From contig JAKSYS010000371.1 in NCBI GenBank assembly GCA_022925895.1, positions 1 to 60,073 on the forward strand: a stretch of DNA of 60,073 nucleotides. Direction: 5' to 3'. Source of the stretch: Fragilaria crotonensis. Its lineage: Eukaryota > Bacillariophyta > Fragilariophyceae > Fragilariales > Fragilariaceae. This document shows positions 43,836-53,562 of this stretch, one piece after another (the first letter of the stretch is position 1; the number at the start of each line of letters is the position of its first letter). Below the pieces are notes generated by a model. The model was not told where the DNA came from. It saw only the letters and a list, made by a program, of their open reading frames with translations, and did not search any database. The translations under genes were made by a program, and so were the position numbers.

Positions 43836-43956
43836 GTGTTGGGTTCATGGGTACTGTATTACTGTACTACAGTAGTACTGTGTTACCGTATTACTAGAGT
43901 ACATGCTACTGTAGCAAGGGAGACAATACTCGTAGAATCCGGAATCGTTCAACCTA
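43836..43956. repeat. GTAC-rich 0.1-kb strip between two transposons
   Basis: Contains TACTGTATTACTGTACTACA and similar palindromic runs. The two TA-flanked elements lie only about 125 bp apart on either side of it. Confidence 0.5.
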
Positions 43957-43958
43957 TA

Positions 43959-46900
43959 TGGCTGGGTGCAAAAGCGGAAAAAATGTAGTAGAAATACGTA
44001 GATCTGGTACAAAACGTCAGCAAAACCTCAACCTTGTGAATGAACCCATGGAACATAAAAAAAATGGCGCGCTGCTTTTCGTGCTTTGGTGATCCGACAA
44101 TGATGGTCCATATCTCGACGGGAACATTGCAGCTCAAAGTAGTAGGACCGGTTATAGCTCATTAATTAGCAGTATGAGCGAGATGTTGCCTTACTACATC
44201 GGGCGGCAAGGCAGTAGTCATTTTATTCTCGCTTCATTTCAATCTGCCATCTGCGAAACCTCCCTCCACAATAAATGGTTGCACGTTGACGTTTTGCATG
44301 AATATATGCATCAACGATACTGCTCCAATGGCCTTCATTTTAGCATAGCCACAATGACCAGATGTATCAACAAAGCTTGTCAAGGCAGCTCGTACATTGC
44401 TAACTACGCGGAGCTTCCCAACGGTACGAAGCTCGACATGTATATACAGCATCAACGATGTAATGGGGAGACAAAAAAGTCCTATTACTATTACATTACT
44501 AAGAACGGAACAGCAAAACCAACCCTTCCTTCAGCGCGTAATGCAGCAGCCTGGGAAGCAGATGTTGTTGCTGTCAATAGGCTTCTCCCTCCAGCGACCC
44601 GTCAACGGCCCGAACTTGTCAACGTCGTACTCAGCACCAACAACGACACCAATAAAAAACGACGACCACCACCACCACCATCCTCGTCTCCGGACGAGGA
44701 TGCAGCAGGAATAAAGAGGTCAAGACGACACGGTAGATTGTTGAATGGGGGGAGCTCCATAGCGCCATCGTGTGATGACGCTACTTCATCGCCCGACGAT
44801 GATGCCATTTTGGCATCGTCGTCTGAGGAACGACATCTTGAAGCAGCCATAGATATCACTGAAGAACACACGGCGGCAGTAGGTAGCCAAGATGACATCC
44901 ACAGTAACAATGTTTCTTCATTGGCTTCCTCGCATCGTCATTCTGAAACGTATTGGGACTCTCCTGAAGCCAAAAAGCTGTTCCGACCGCTAGATTCTGA
45001 GCCCACTGTCATTGCTGCCATCGATAACCAAATCGAAACCCTTCGACACGTCAACAAGAGTGCAAATGCTTGCGTCGACATCATCGCTGGAAATCTCGAG
45101 GACGAACTAAACGAAGACGATATCACACAACATCAAAAATGGGTCATTCAACAGAAAGCACAATATCTTGCCTTATCCCTGCAACTTGCGAAGGACGAGA
45201 TGAACGCGTGGACATGGGAAAAATGCTGTGAGCACGCAGTCTGTCAACTAGAAAGGCAAGGCGTGACATACGCTACTCACCATGAAACCGTTTGCAAATG
45301 GTACCGAAGCTTCCGCGAGACACGTCGGTTTCTCATTCCACAAACCAAGAAAAACCTTCCGCCATTTCTCCAAGATAATCCAGACATCTGTACCAATATA
45401 AAGGAATATGCTCGGGAGAACCTTGACACACTCAGCATCGAGATGCTCAGTGAATACATCCACGACAAAGTCTTACCAAACCTAATCATGGACATTTTGA
45501 ACGAGACAGAGAAAAGTGTGAGAGCGATGATGGCAACCAAGAAGGACGAATACAACAACCACCTTCGGCTTGTTCTCAAGCAATATGGGCTTACCTGCGT
45601 GAGCCCTGCAACAGTCTACCGCTGGATGATCCGCCTTGGCTTCCGGTATCAGCCAACTCGCAAAGGGTATTACGTCGATGGCCACGAACGACCGGCCACA
45701 ATACAATATAGATGGGATTTCTGTCGGCGCTATTTTTCATATGAAAGAAGGATGCATCGCTGGGTGCAAGTAACCGAAACTGTGGCAAAGCAACTTGAGA
45801 ACGAGGATATGATTGCAAAAGGAAGCGGTTACTCTTACCTTACTAATGACTCGACTCCAATGCGAGAATACCATGTCGACAGCTTTGACCCCAAAAAGAG
45901 CAAGGAGTTCTTAGAACAAACTGTGACAACCGAATTTGGTGGCAACCTCTCTGTCCGCATTCAACCATCTTCCAAGCCATTGATAAGTTTTGGGCACGAC
46001 GAATGCATATTCAAACAGTTTCCAACGCCCACGAAACAGTGGTACGGTCCCAACAAAGAAACGTTCATTCGCCCGAAAGATGATGGACATGGGATAATGA
46101 TCTCTGCTTTCCAATCGAGGGAATTTGGATTTGGCCTTGATGTGACGGAGGCAGACCTGAAAGAAGTGAACAGACGACGAGAAGGGGTTAGATATCGTGA
46201 CACACAAGCTGCACTCGAAACGAGGAAAAGCGAATACAAGTCTCCACTTACAACTTCTCCGTTCGTTCGGGAGTTTGAGTACGGACAAAACGCAGATGGC
46301 TACTGGACATACCAGCACATGGTGCTGCAGCTTGAGGACTGCGTGGACGTTCTCAATGTTAAGTATCCTCAAGAATATGACTTTCTCTTTCTATTCGACC
46401 ACTCTTGTGGTCACGATCGACAACGAGAGGACGGATTAAATGTGGAGAAGATGTCAAAAACCTACGGAGGACGAGCGCAGCGGAAGATGCGTGAGACAAT
46501 GATCAAACAAAGTCAAGGATACCTCGGCCCGCACTCACCTAAGCTTCAAGTCGGAGACACGCAATCGATGGTCTTCAATGCAATGGACTCAGGTCCTTTC
46601 TGGATGACAGCAGTGCAGCGGGAGGAAACTCGTCATGACCGAATTCTGGACGAGCCTACAACGCGAGAGTTCACAAAGGACGAGCTAGTTCGAGCGCTGA
46701 AGGAACGAGGAGTTAGCGCAAAAGGCAGGAAACCAGCAGTACAAAAAATTGCACAAGAGCATGGCTTACCAATAAAGGAGACGAAGCCAAAAGTTGTCGA
46801 GGGATGGGAGGCTAAACCAAAGGGCCTCCTACAGGTTCTTTGGGAACGCGGGATTGTTGATGAGTCAAGGCTTTCAGACTATACAATCAACGGAAGGCAA

Positions 46901-47642
46901 AACGGGTATGGTATAGTCGACAAAACCTTCGCCTTGAAGTCATTGATGGCCAACTGCCTCGACTTTGAGGAGGAAGAGACACTTCTTCAATCAATGGGAA
47001 GAGAAATGGGGGTTCTTGTGGATCGGACGCCGAAATGCCACTGCGAGATGGCGGGGGAAGGGATTGAGTACTCGTGGGGATGCGCCAAAAACAGTTTCCG
47101 TCGTGTGCCCTTGAATCGGAGACGTGGGAAGGACAACTTTCGAAACGTCGTCAGAATGTGCCTGTCAAGAGAAAAGGTGTTAGTGACAGAGCGAATCCGA
47201 TTATTCTCAAGACGAGCAAGGTCTTACATCTGCGCATATTATATGATTTGGTGCAATCGACAGGAGAGAGGAAGTGATGAAGTGAACGAAAGTGCACTCA
47301 CAACAGATCCCGTCAAGATGGAGAAGATGATTAAACACTTCAAAACGCATCGTTGCGCACTCGATTTTGATCACAGCTTTTGCAAGGCGACATTCATTGA
47401 CTTAACGAACGAAGATTAATGGCAAAGAACAGTAACAACTGAATAGAATGTGACAATACCATTTATGACGACGACAACAATGGAAAGATCAACTTACGTT
47501 TGTTATGGATGACCCCCGCCAGATGGATCTTTGAGGCTCAAGGAATTGCTGATGTCACACTCCGAAAATTTGTAAACAGAATATATTCTATACTGCATTG
47601 TACGTCTTGCTACTATTCCAAGCATTAGCGTGCACCCAGCCA
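43959..47642 (+). mobile_element. Complete TA-flanked DNA transposon, 3.68 kb
   Basis: The terminal repeats TGGCTGGGTGCA (43959-43970) and its inverse (47631-47642) are flanked by TA (43957-43958 and 47643-47644). Beyond the 12 perfect bases, the ends diverge. A single long uninterrupted transposase frame fills most of the interior. The layout matches Tc1/mariner/IS630-type cut-and-paste elements, though the transposase is far larger than usual for them. Confidence 0.82.
44174..47419 (+). CDS. DDE-type transposase with SAP-like domain, 1081 aa, intact
   Basis: This intact frame runs from the ATG at 44174 to the stop at 47417-47419, with no intron or frameshift. Residues 1-150 hold a basic, Cys-containing region. 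Residues 150-280 are low-complexity and acidic. Helix-turn-helix segments follow (HHETVCKWYRSF near 375 and SPATVYRWMIRLGFRYQP near 478). The catalytic-like core has ISFGHDECIFKQF near 605, WYGPNKETFIRPKDDGHGIM and FLFDHSCGHDR near 738, which line up with the first two acidic residues of IS630/Tc1 DDE transposases; I cannot place the third with certainty. A SAP-like DNA-binding motif is at about 834-868 (FTKDELVRALKERGVSAKGR). The GYYVDGHERP and YGGRAQRKMRETMI segments are family-like features I remember from fungal and oomycete homologues. Intactness suggests recent activity. Confidence 0.85.
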   Translation: MSEMLPYYIGRQGSSHFILASFQSAICETSLHNKWLHVDVLHEYMHQRYCSNGLHFSIATMTRCINKACQGSSYIANYAELPNGTKLDMYIQHQRCNGETKKSYYYYITKNGTAKPTLPSARNAAAWEADVVAVNRLLPPATRQRPELVNVVLSTNNDTNKKRRPPPPPSSSPDEDAAGIKRSRRHGRLLNGGSSIAPSCDDATSSPDDDAILASSSEERHLEAAIDITEEHTAAVGSQDDIHSNNVSSLASSHRHSETYWDSPEAKKLFRPLDSEPTVIAAIDNQIETLRHVNKSANACVDIIAGNLEDELNEDDITQHQKWVIQQKAQYLALSLQLAKDEMNAWTWEKCCEHAVCQLERQGVTYATHHETVCKWYRSFRETRRFLIPQTKKNLPPFLQDNPDICTNIKEYARENLDTLSIEMLSEYIHDKVLPNLIMDILNETEKSVRAMMATKKDEYNNHLRLVLKQYGLTCVSPATVYRWMIRLGFRYQPTRKGYYVDGHERPATIQYRWDFCRRYFSYERRMHRWVQVTETVAKQLENEDMIAKGSGYSYLTNDSTPMREYHVDSFDPKKSKEFLEQTVTTEFGGNLSVRIQPSSKPLISFGHDECIFKQFPTPTKQWYGPNKETFIRPKDDGHGIMISAFQSREFGFGLDVTEADLKEVNRRREGVRYRDTQAALETRKSEYKSPLTTSPFVREFEYGQNADGYWTYQHMVLQLEDCVDVLNVKYPQEYDFLFLFDHSCGHDRQREDGLNVEKMSKTYGGRAQRKMRETMIKQSQGYLGPHSPKLQVGDTQSMVFNAMDSGPFWMTAVQREETRHDRILDEPTTREFTKDELVRALKERGVSAKGRKPAVQKIAQEHGLPIKETKPKVVEGWEAKPKGLLQVLWERGIVDESRLSDYTINGRQNGYGIVDKTFALKSLMANCLDFEEEETLLQSMGREMGVLVDRTPKCHCEMAGEGIEYSWGCAKNSFRRVPLNRRRGKDNFRNVVRMCLSREKVLVTERIRLFSRRARSYICAYYMIWCNRQERGSDEVNESALTTDPVKMEKMIKHFKTHRCALDFDHSFCKATFIDLTNED

Positions 47643-47644
47643 TA

Positions 47645-47875
47645 TGTCATTCTGTATGCATGTCATAAGTCTTGAGTCGTGGCGACTCGTGACTCTTGAC
47701 ACCTTTTCTTCATCAATGCGCGGCGTCACATGAAAGTCATAAGGCGAAAAGAAGTACCACAGCAGTAAATACTGTCACATGTCGATGCATGCCAGTACTG
47801 TCACGGTTGATCCCGTGATTCCACTGATGATGGATTGACAACCACATTTTTTTTTTCAGACTCTTCTTGGACGCG
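47645..47875. other. 5' flank of the ETF-QO gene
   Basis: Only about 230 bp separate the transposon end from the ETF-QO ATG. A T10-type tract at 47849-47857 is followed by CAG (possible trans-splice-like or 5'-UTR acceptor). No other feature was seen. Confidence 0.4.
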
Positions 47876-49904
47876 ATGTTGTTGCCCTCCTCCCGACTTC
47901 TCCTTCTTCGCTCAGCGGCAGCTGCAGCACGACAGCATCGTTACATTCCGTCGTCCTTGAAAGTGAATCGATTCTTCAGTGCATCGTCTTCTTTGCATGA
48001 TGACGATTTGCCTCCGAGAGAATCCATGCCATTTGATGTTCTGATAGTTGGTGGTGGACCAGCAGGACTCGCCGCGTCAATTCGGATCAAGCAACTGTGT
48101 GCGCAACATGGAAAGGATTTGAGTGTCTGCTTGATTGATAAAGGAAGGTGTGTTGGCCTTTGTTGACTTGGAATCGAAGTTCATTTGCGTTTCATGTTGA
48201 GTTGTACCTGTCGCGGAGCAAAACAACAGGTTTTCCGATATTGAATCACACCACACCGACTCCATGACACAACACAAAACATGGCGCTTGGACCGATACT
48301 CACACATATTTTTTCGCAGTGAAATTGGCGCTCACATCCTATCTGGAAACGTCTTCGACCCCCGTGCCATGAAAGAACTCTTTCCCGACGACGATTGGAT
48401 CGAGGCCTTTGAAGAAGACCAGGGAACCCATGCGACACCCGTCAGCAAGGACGAGTTTCTCGTACTTACAGAGAAATCTTCTTTCACAGTTCCGCACATG
48501 CTTTTACCACCCCAACTCCACAATGAAGGCAATTTTGTAATCAGTTTAAGCCAACTCTGTCGTTGGCTTGGCACCAAGGCTGAAGAACTTGGAGTTGAAA
48601 TATACGCCGGTTTCGCCGCATCGGAAGTTCTATACAACGAAACAGGAACGTCGGTTCGAGGCATTGCTACCCGCGATGTCGGTATTGGCAAAGATGGCGA
48701 ACGCAAACCTACCTTTGAGCGGGGCATGGAGCTGCAAGCCCGACAAACGCTCTTCGCTGAAGGTGCCAGAGGATCGTGTTCTGAGAGTATCATGTCGAAG
48801 TTTCAATTGAGAGATGGGAAGCAGCCACAGACGTATGGCTTGGGTATAAAGGAAGTCTGGGAGATACCAGAGGAAAATCATCAGCCTGGTTTGGTGCAGC
48901 ATACTATTGGTTGGCCTCTACAAACAAATTTGACGGACAAAATATTTGGAGGTTCATTCCTGTATCATCAAGCGCCCAATTTAGTCTTAATTGGACTTGT
49001 CGTTGGACTTGACTACGCCAATCCCTATTTGAATCCATACCAAGAATTTCAACAATGGAAGACCCACCCCGCGATTCGAAAGCACCTGGATGGAGGTACC
49101 TGCATCTCATACGGCGCCAGAGTCTTGAACGAGGGCGGCTACCATGCCATTCCCAAGCTCACTTTTCCTGGTGGGGCCCTCATCGGATGCGGGGCTGGTT
49201 TCTTGAATGCTGTCAAGATCAAGGGATCACACGCGGCTCTTAAGTCGGGCATGTTGGCGGCGGAAGCAGCTTTTGAGGCGCTCCAAAATGGCGATGCGGT
49301 ATCCGAAACGGGCGAACTGCCGGATGCAGCTCCTCTCGAGCTCACAGCGTATGAAGATTCTCTCCACAAATCGTGGATTCGAGATGAGCTGTACGAAGTA
49401 CGCAATTGTCATGAAGCATTCAGTCGATGGGGAGTTGGAGGTGGCCTCATTTATTCGGGCATTGCGGCTCATGTGACCAAGGGACGCGAACCTTGGACAC
49501 TCGACCACACTGTCCTTGACGCGGACAAGACGCAGCCTAAGGAGTACTTCGAGCCAATCAAATATCCGGCTCCCGATGGTGTTCTCACTTTCGACTTGCT
49601 TACCAATTTGCAGCGAGCTGGAACCTACCATGCTGAAGATCAACCTAGTCATCTTAGAATCAAGAAAGAACTGGCCGATGTGCCAGAATCGCAATCGATG
49701 CAAGTGTATGGTGCCCCAGAACAGCGTTTCTGTCCAGCAGGTGTCTATGAGTATGTGGAAAAGGAGGCAGGGGAAGATCCCAAGCTTGTGATTAATGCTC
49801 AGAATTGTATTCACTGCAAGTGCTGCAGCATCAAAATGCCTAAGGAGTACATTGATTGGACCGTGCCAGAAGGCGGAGGAGGTCCTCAATACCAAGTTAT
49901 GTAA
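47876..49904 (+). CDS. ETFDH: Electron-transfer-flavoprotein:ubiquinone oxidoreductase (ETF-QO)
   Basis: ETF-QO passes electrons from ETF, reduced by fatty-acid and amino-acid dehydrogenases, to ubiquinone at the inner mitochondrial membrane. Exon 1 is 47876-48147 and exon 2 is 48320-49904, with a 172-nt GT-AG intron. Joining gives LIDKG then SEIGAHILSGNVFDP, the expected family order. The N-terminus is Arg/Ser/Ala-rich without acids (LLLLRSAAAAARQHRYIPSS), a mitochondrial presequence. The FAD-binding loop is VLIVGGGPAGLAAS. The quinone-binding region GWPLQTNLTDKIFGGSFLYH and GAGFLNAVKIKGSHAALKSG are conserved. The C-terminal [4Fe-4S] site shows RFCPAGVYEY and NAQNCIHCKCCSIK, then WTVPEGGGGP. 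All ligand cysteines are present. The sequence continues to a clean stop. Confidence 0.96.
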
Positions 49905-50659
49905 AACATTTCTGTCGAGCTGTCAGTGACGACCTTTCGGGACTGACTTGTGGAGGGATTGCGTTGTTGTCCAGGGTTGTTGAGCTCGCATACTAGGCTC
50001 CGGCTTACAGATTCAATCTCGTACGATAACTTTTGATCTTTTGAGTGATGGTGCGGGAAGGTCGGAAGAAAATGCTGGGCCAATGGAAAGTGGTGTCCAG
50101 TTCGAGGATCCCAAGTCCCAAGACACTGGTACTGTCTATTACGCGAGTAACGTACGGTCTACAACGCAGGTTAAATGGTGTGTCGTAGTAGGTACTACCG
50201 GTAGTAGTACTCGGAGTGTCATCCATTTTTGCATATACATACGTGTAGTTGTTTCGTCTCAATACATAGGATTTTTGGTCACAAGATATCGGCATGCAGG
50301 TAACGGCGGAGCGGGACCGAATCGATTTTAGGGAGGTTGTGTATAAAAAAAAGAGGAAAATTCTGGTCCGTCTCGCTGTTGCGCGTCCGTTACCGTTGAG
50401 AACGGCAAACTCAAGTTTCAAGCTGTATTTGAAAATGTTATACTCACACATTTGATCGAAGTCGGCAACGTCGAAAAAATCCTCGCAAGCCAAGGGACAA
50501 TCACATTTCTTCCATGAACAACCGATACAACTCTCGCAAGTAACCCATCGTACTCGGCTCACCAAAATTTCATTGGAATCACTGACCAATCTGCTCTTAG
50601 TTGTTGAGTTACGTAAAATCCTTGTTTCGACCTCACTGATCTCGCAGTGAGGCTCTGTC
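49905..50659. other. Intergenic spacer
   Basis: No gene is supported. The 18-mer palindromic repeat at 50193-50210 matches 2416-2433 exactly. A long open frame on the opposite strand (50005-50817) overlaps the next gene and has no recognisable motif. Confidence 0.5.
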
Positions 50660-51817
50660 ATGCCAACTACAATTCTGTCGACCCTTGGATGCCCTCCAAG
50701 CCTTCGAGAATTTGGGAATTCGGAAGGTGATGTCTCGTACGAACTCGATTCGTTGCAATCCACCAGCGACAGTTTAAGTGTTGGATCGGCCGTGAGTGCT
50801 GATTCCTTTGTATACATTCGAGGAAGTCATGGCTACAACTGCGACGACTATGACGAACATGATGACTTTGTCGATCCCTACCTTGCCAACAATCGACGAA
50901 TTAGTCATTACCGAAAGAACCCATCGATTAGCCCAGTAAGAACGCTTGTCACTGCCACCATGGATGATGATGACGATACGACAACCACAGATGACGACGG
51001 GAAGGAAGAGGTGCACGGTGCACAATCACAACCGCTGATGCAAGGGCTGCCTCAAAATCTCGAAATTCATATCAAATCATTCGAAACCATCAAATGGGAC
51101 GAATCAGAGCTTCAACGACAGAGAGAAGAGCTTTCACCGTTGCAGCGAAAGAATGTTCATGAGCGCTTCTTCTGGAACACGATCGTTTCAGACCGGATCA
51201 AGCACTATGGAGGAGCGAAACATATACGAGTCGCCGAGGGGCTCATGTTACTAGGAAATGCACATATGAACTGCGAAGAATACGTGGATGCGCTCAAAGT
51301 CTACCGATCCGCGGTTCGTATTTTTCGAAAGCTTCGCGGAGATACGCACCTCACAGTCGCCAGTTCCCTCGACAAGGTCGGTCTGGTTTGCTGTCGCTTG
51401 CAAGACACCGAACACTTAACGCTCGCACTCCACGCATTGGGCGAAGCCTTCGCCATACGTTACGAAACACTTGGACCGATTCACGTCGATACCGTCGATA
51501 CTCTTAACAACATGGCTGGGGTCCATTGGCACCGACGTGAATACGAACAGGCCCGCGAAGCCTATTGGGAGGTCTACGCAGCCCGCCTGGTCCTTTTTGG
51601 CCCCCGACACCCATCCGTGGCGGTAACCGCACACGCCCTAGGGTCGGTTCACTTGAATTTAGCACAAACTCGGGACGCAGCCCGTTATTATGGACGGGCA
51701 CTGGAAATTTACAAGGATATGCGACTCACGATGGAAAATCCTGCCCTGCAAAAGCTCGTAAGGGATATGGCAACACTGACACGCGTCACTGGGAGCACCG
51801 TGGATGTAGAACGCTAG
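50660..51817 (+). CDS. TPR (kinesin-light-chain-like) repeat protein, 385 aa
   Basis: The ATG at 50660 begins MPTTILSTLGCPPSLREFGN. The first 190 residues are acidic and low-complexity. From about residue 190 there are four or five tetratricopeptide-type helix pairs: GLMLLGNAHMNCEEYVDALK, VASSLDKVGLVCCRLQDTEH, TVDTLNNMAGVHWHRREYEQ and VTAHALGSVHLNLAQTRDA. The 42-residue spacing and the LGPxHxxT/V linkers (e.g. LGPIHVDTVDTL, FGPRHPSVAVTA) are the kinesin-light-chain/NB-ARC TPR pattern, a protein-protein interaction surface. The partner is unknown. There is no intron, signal peptide or membrane segment. Diatoms have many such TPR proteins. Confidence 0.88.
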   Translation: MPTTILSTLGCPPSLREFGNSEGDVSYELDSLQSTSDSLSVGSAVSADSFVYIRGSHGYNCDDYDEHDDFVDPYLANNRRISHYRKNPSISPVRTLVTATMDDDDDTTTTDDDGKEEVHGAQSQPLMQGLPQNLEIHIKSFETIKWDESELQRQREELSPLQRKNVHERFFWNTIVSDRIKHYGGAKHIRVAEGLMLLGNAHMNCEEYVDALKVYRSAVRIFRKLRGDTHLTVASSLDKVGLVCCRLQDTEHLTLALHALGEAFAIRYETLGPIHVDTVDTLNNMAGVHWHRREYEQAREAYWEVYAARLVLFGPRHPSVAVTAHALGSVHLNLAQTRDAARYYGRALEIYKDMRLTMENPALQKLVRDMATLTRVTGSTVDVER

Positions 51818-53562
51818 TAAAGCGGCGGTTGTGGTGTATTTGGATTGGATCATTGGGTTAGGCAAACACATTTTGGATTCACCCCATGTTGCGATTGCTG
51901 TTGTTGCCACTTGTACCAAAGTCGAGACAAGTCTCGACGGCTTGTGAGGATGTGCCACTTTTCCGAGCAGGTTCTTTACGAAGGTCGAGCGGTGGCGTTA
52001 TACGTCCAATTCCTCCCGAGTGAGTCGTGGTGCATATACTAAGTGCAAGTCTCGAAGTGGTCTGGTTCGATTTCACACTTCCACTTGAATGTCAAAACAG
52101 GATCAGGTACTCTAGCGAGATCACACTCCGCGTACCTGGTAGTCCAGAGGGGGAGTACAATCGAGTAGGTTGCTTGAAGTGACTTAACTCTCAATTGAGC
52201 TACAAGACTAGAGAGGCCACATTCATTGGAACGAGATTATTGAACAAGTATGCAGTGCAGTACCAAGAACTCCGGGTCCCACAAAACAGTTAGCACACAA
52301 TGCTTTTAGTTGGCCTTGGTAGGGTCAGGTTGAACTGCCTCTAAACCCCCCACCTTTCACAATGCGTGAGGCCAATGACAACCTGTTGCGAGTCCACTAC
52401 TACTAATGATGGTACAAGTACTAGTTATCCTAGCTACACCTTCCTCTTTGTCCAACATGGCAAATTGAATGCTAAATCTCCTTTACAATTGGAGTCAATG
52501 AGTCCAGCCAGAAGGTCAACATGCACAACATTTCCATCAAGCTCTTTTCGGAACCTCCTTATGGACATGTTATGAATGCCAGCACTTAATAACAACCCAC
52601 TTTATAACCAGGGCATATGAAATCATTGGTGCTTTACTACTAGCCTCTTCAGGGGGGTCTCCTGAAGGTGACTAACAATCCCCTTTTTGAATGGAAAACA
52701 TCAACGGGCAGTCCAGGCCTTCATATTGAATCATGAATCAAGGAACCTTGAAGGTCTGTGAAAGGTTTGGTTGCTTCATAATCAACATCAGCAGATAAAG
52801 AAACATGCCTCTTAGGCATATTTGGCACTGCAAATAAATCATCATTTAAATCCACAACAGTAAAAAAAATTTAACAAAATTCAAACCAGAGAAGGGTGGC
52901 AAGAATGCTGCATTGTCATTCTTGTTTAAGCAGTCACAGAAGGAGAACCAGGAAAACTAGCAGCAGTGGGAGGATGGCATCTTTGTGATGATGTGTTCAC
53001 CACCAGACCATGAACGAGAGCGAGCAGCAGGGAGCGACAAGTGACCCTATTTGGATGTGCTTGAGCATTCACAAGAGACCTTCGATTCCAATTCTTTGTT
53101 GACAGACATTTTGATGATACATATGATGAGGTTGAGCTGTGTCTTCTTGTCAGTGACAAGGGCATGGCAGAGCAACAGCACCAGCACCAGCACCAGCACC
53201 AGCAACTACAATCCTAGAACAAAGAAGTTATTTAATGCACACATGATGGAGATATCACATGATGAACACACCACCGTGCTGGAGTCACTGCAATATGACA
53301 TCAAGCGTGGCACAAGTGTGGCACTAATGCAAATCCTTGATTATGGCTGAGGACCCTGCCTTTAAATGATTCAAACGTTCAGCATTCCACCTGTAGCTGC
53401 TGGCACTTGTTGTGAAGCTAGAGAATATTACATGTGGTTGGACTTAAGGGTGTACCATCATTTTTACATCCTCATCCACCTTAAGCTATTGATGGCTTGA
53501 ATTGTTGTCAAGTTCATTTTGACTCACATTTTGTGATGACAGCATGTCGGTCTCGGAGCTAG
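51818..53562. other. Gene-poor region leading into a decayed transposon
   Basis: No supported gene. Short frames here are unconvincing. It includes a (CACCAG)n microsatellite at 53179-53205. The left border of the decayed transposon was not found. Confidence 0.45.
53172..53208 (+). repeat. (CACCAG)n microsatellite
   Basis: About five to six copies of a CAGCAC hexamer, embedded in otherwise ordinary sequence. Confidence 0.7.

Noticed and set aside
43836-43956. Chance that the MITE and the neighbouring transposon are one element
   Set aside because: Their terminal sequences differ (CAGAACATTC versus TGGCTGGGTG) and each has its own TA flanks.
50005-50817. 270-codon minus-strand frame
   Set aside because: It overlaps the 5' end of the TPR gene antisense and runs through a palindrome-rich spacer. 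Composition is not protein-like and no motif is seen.
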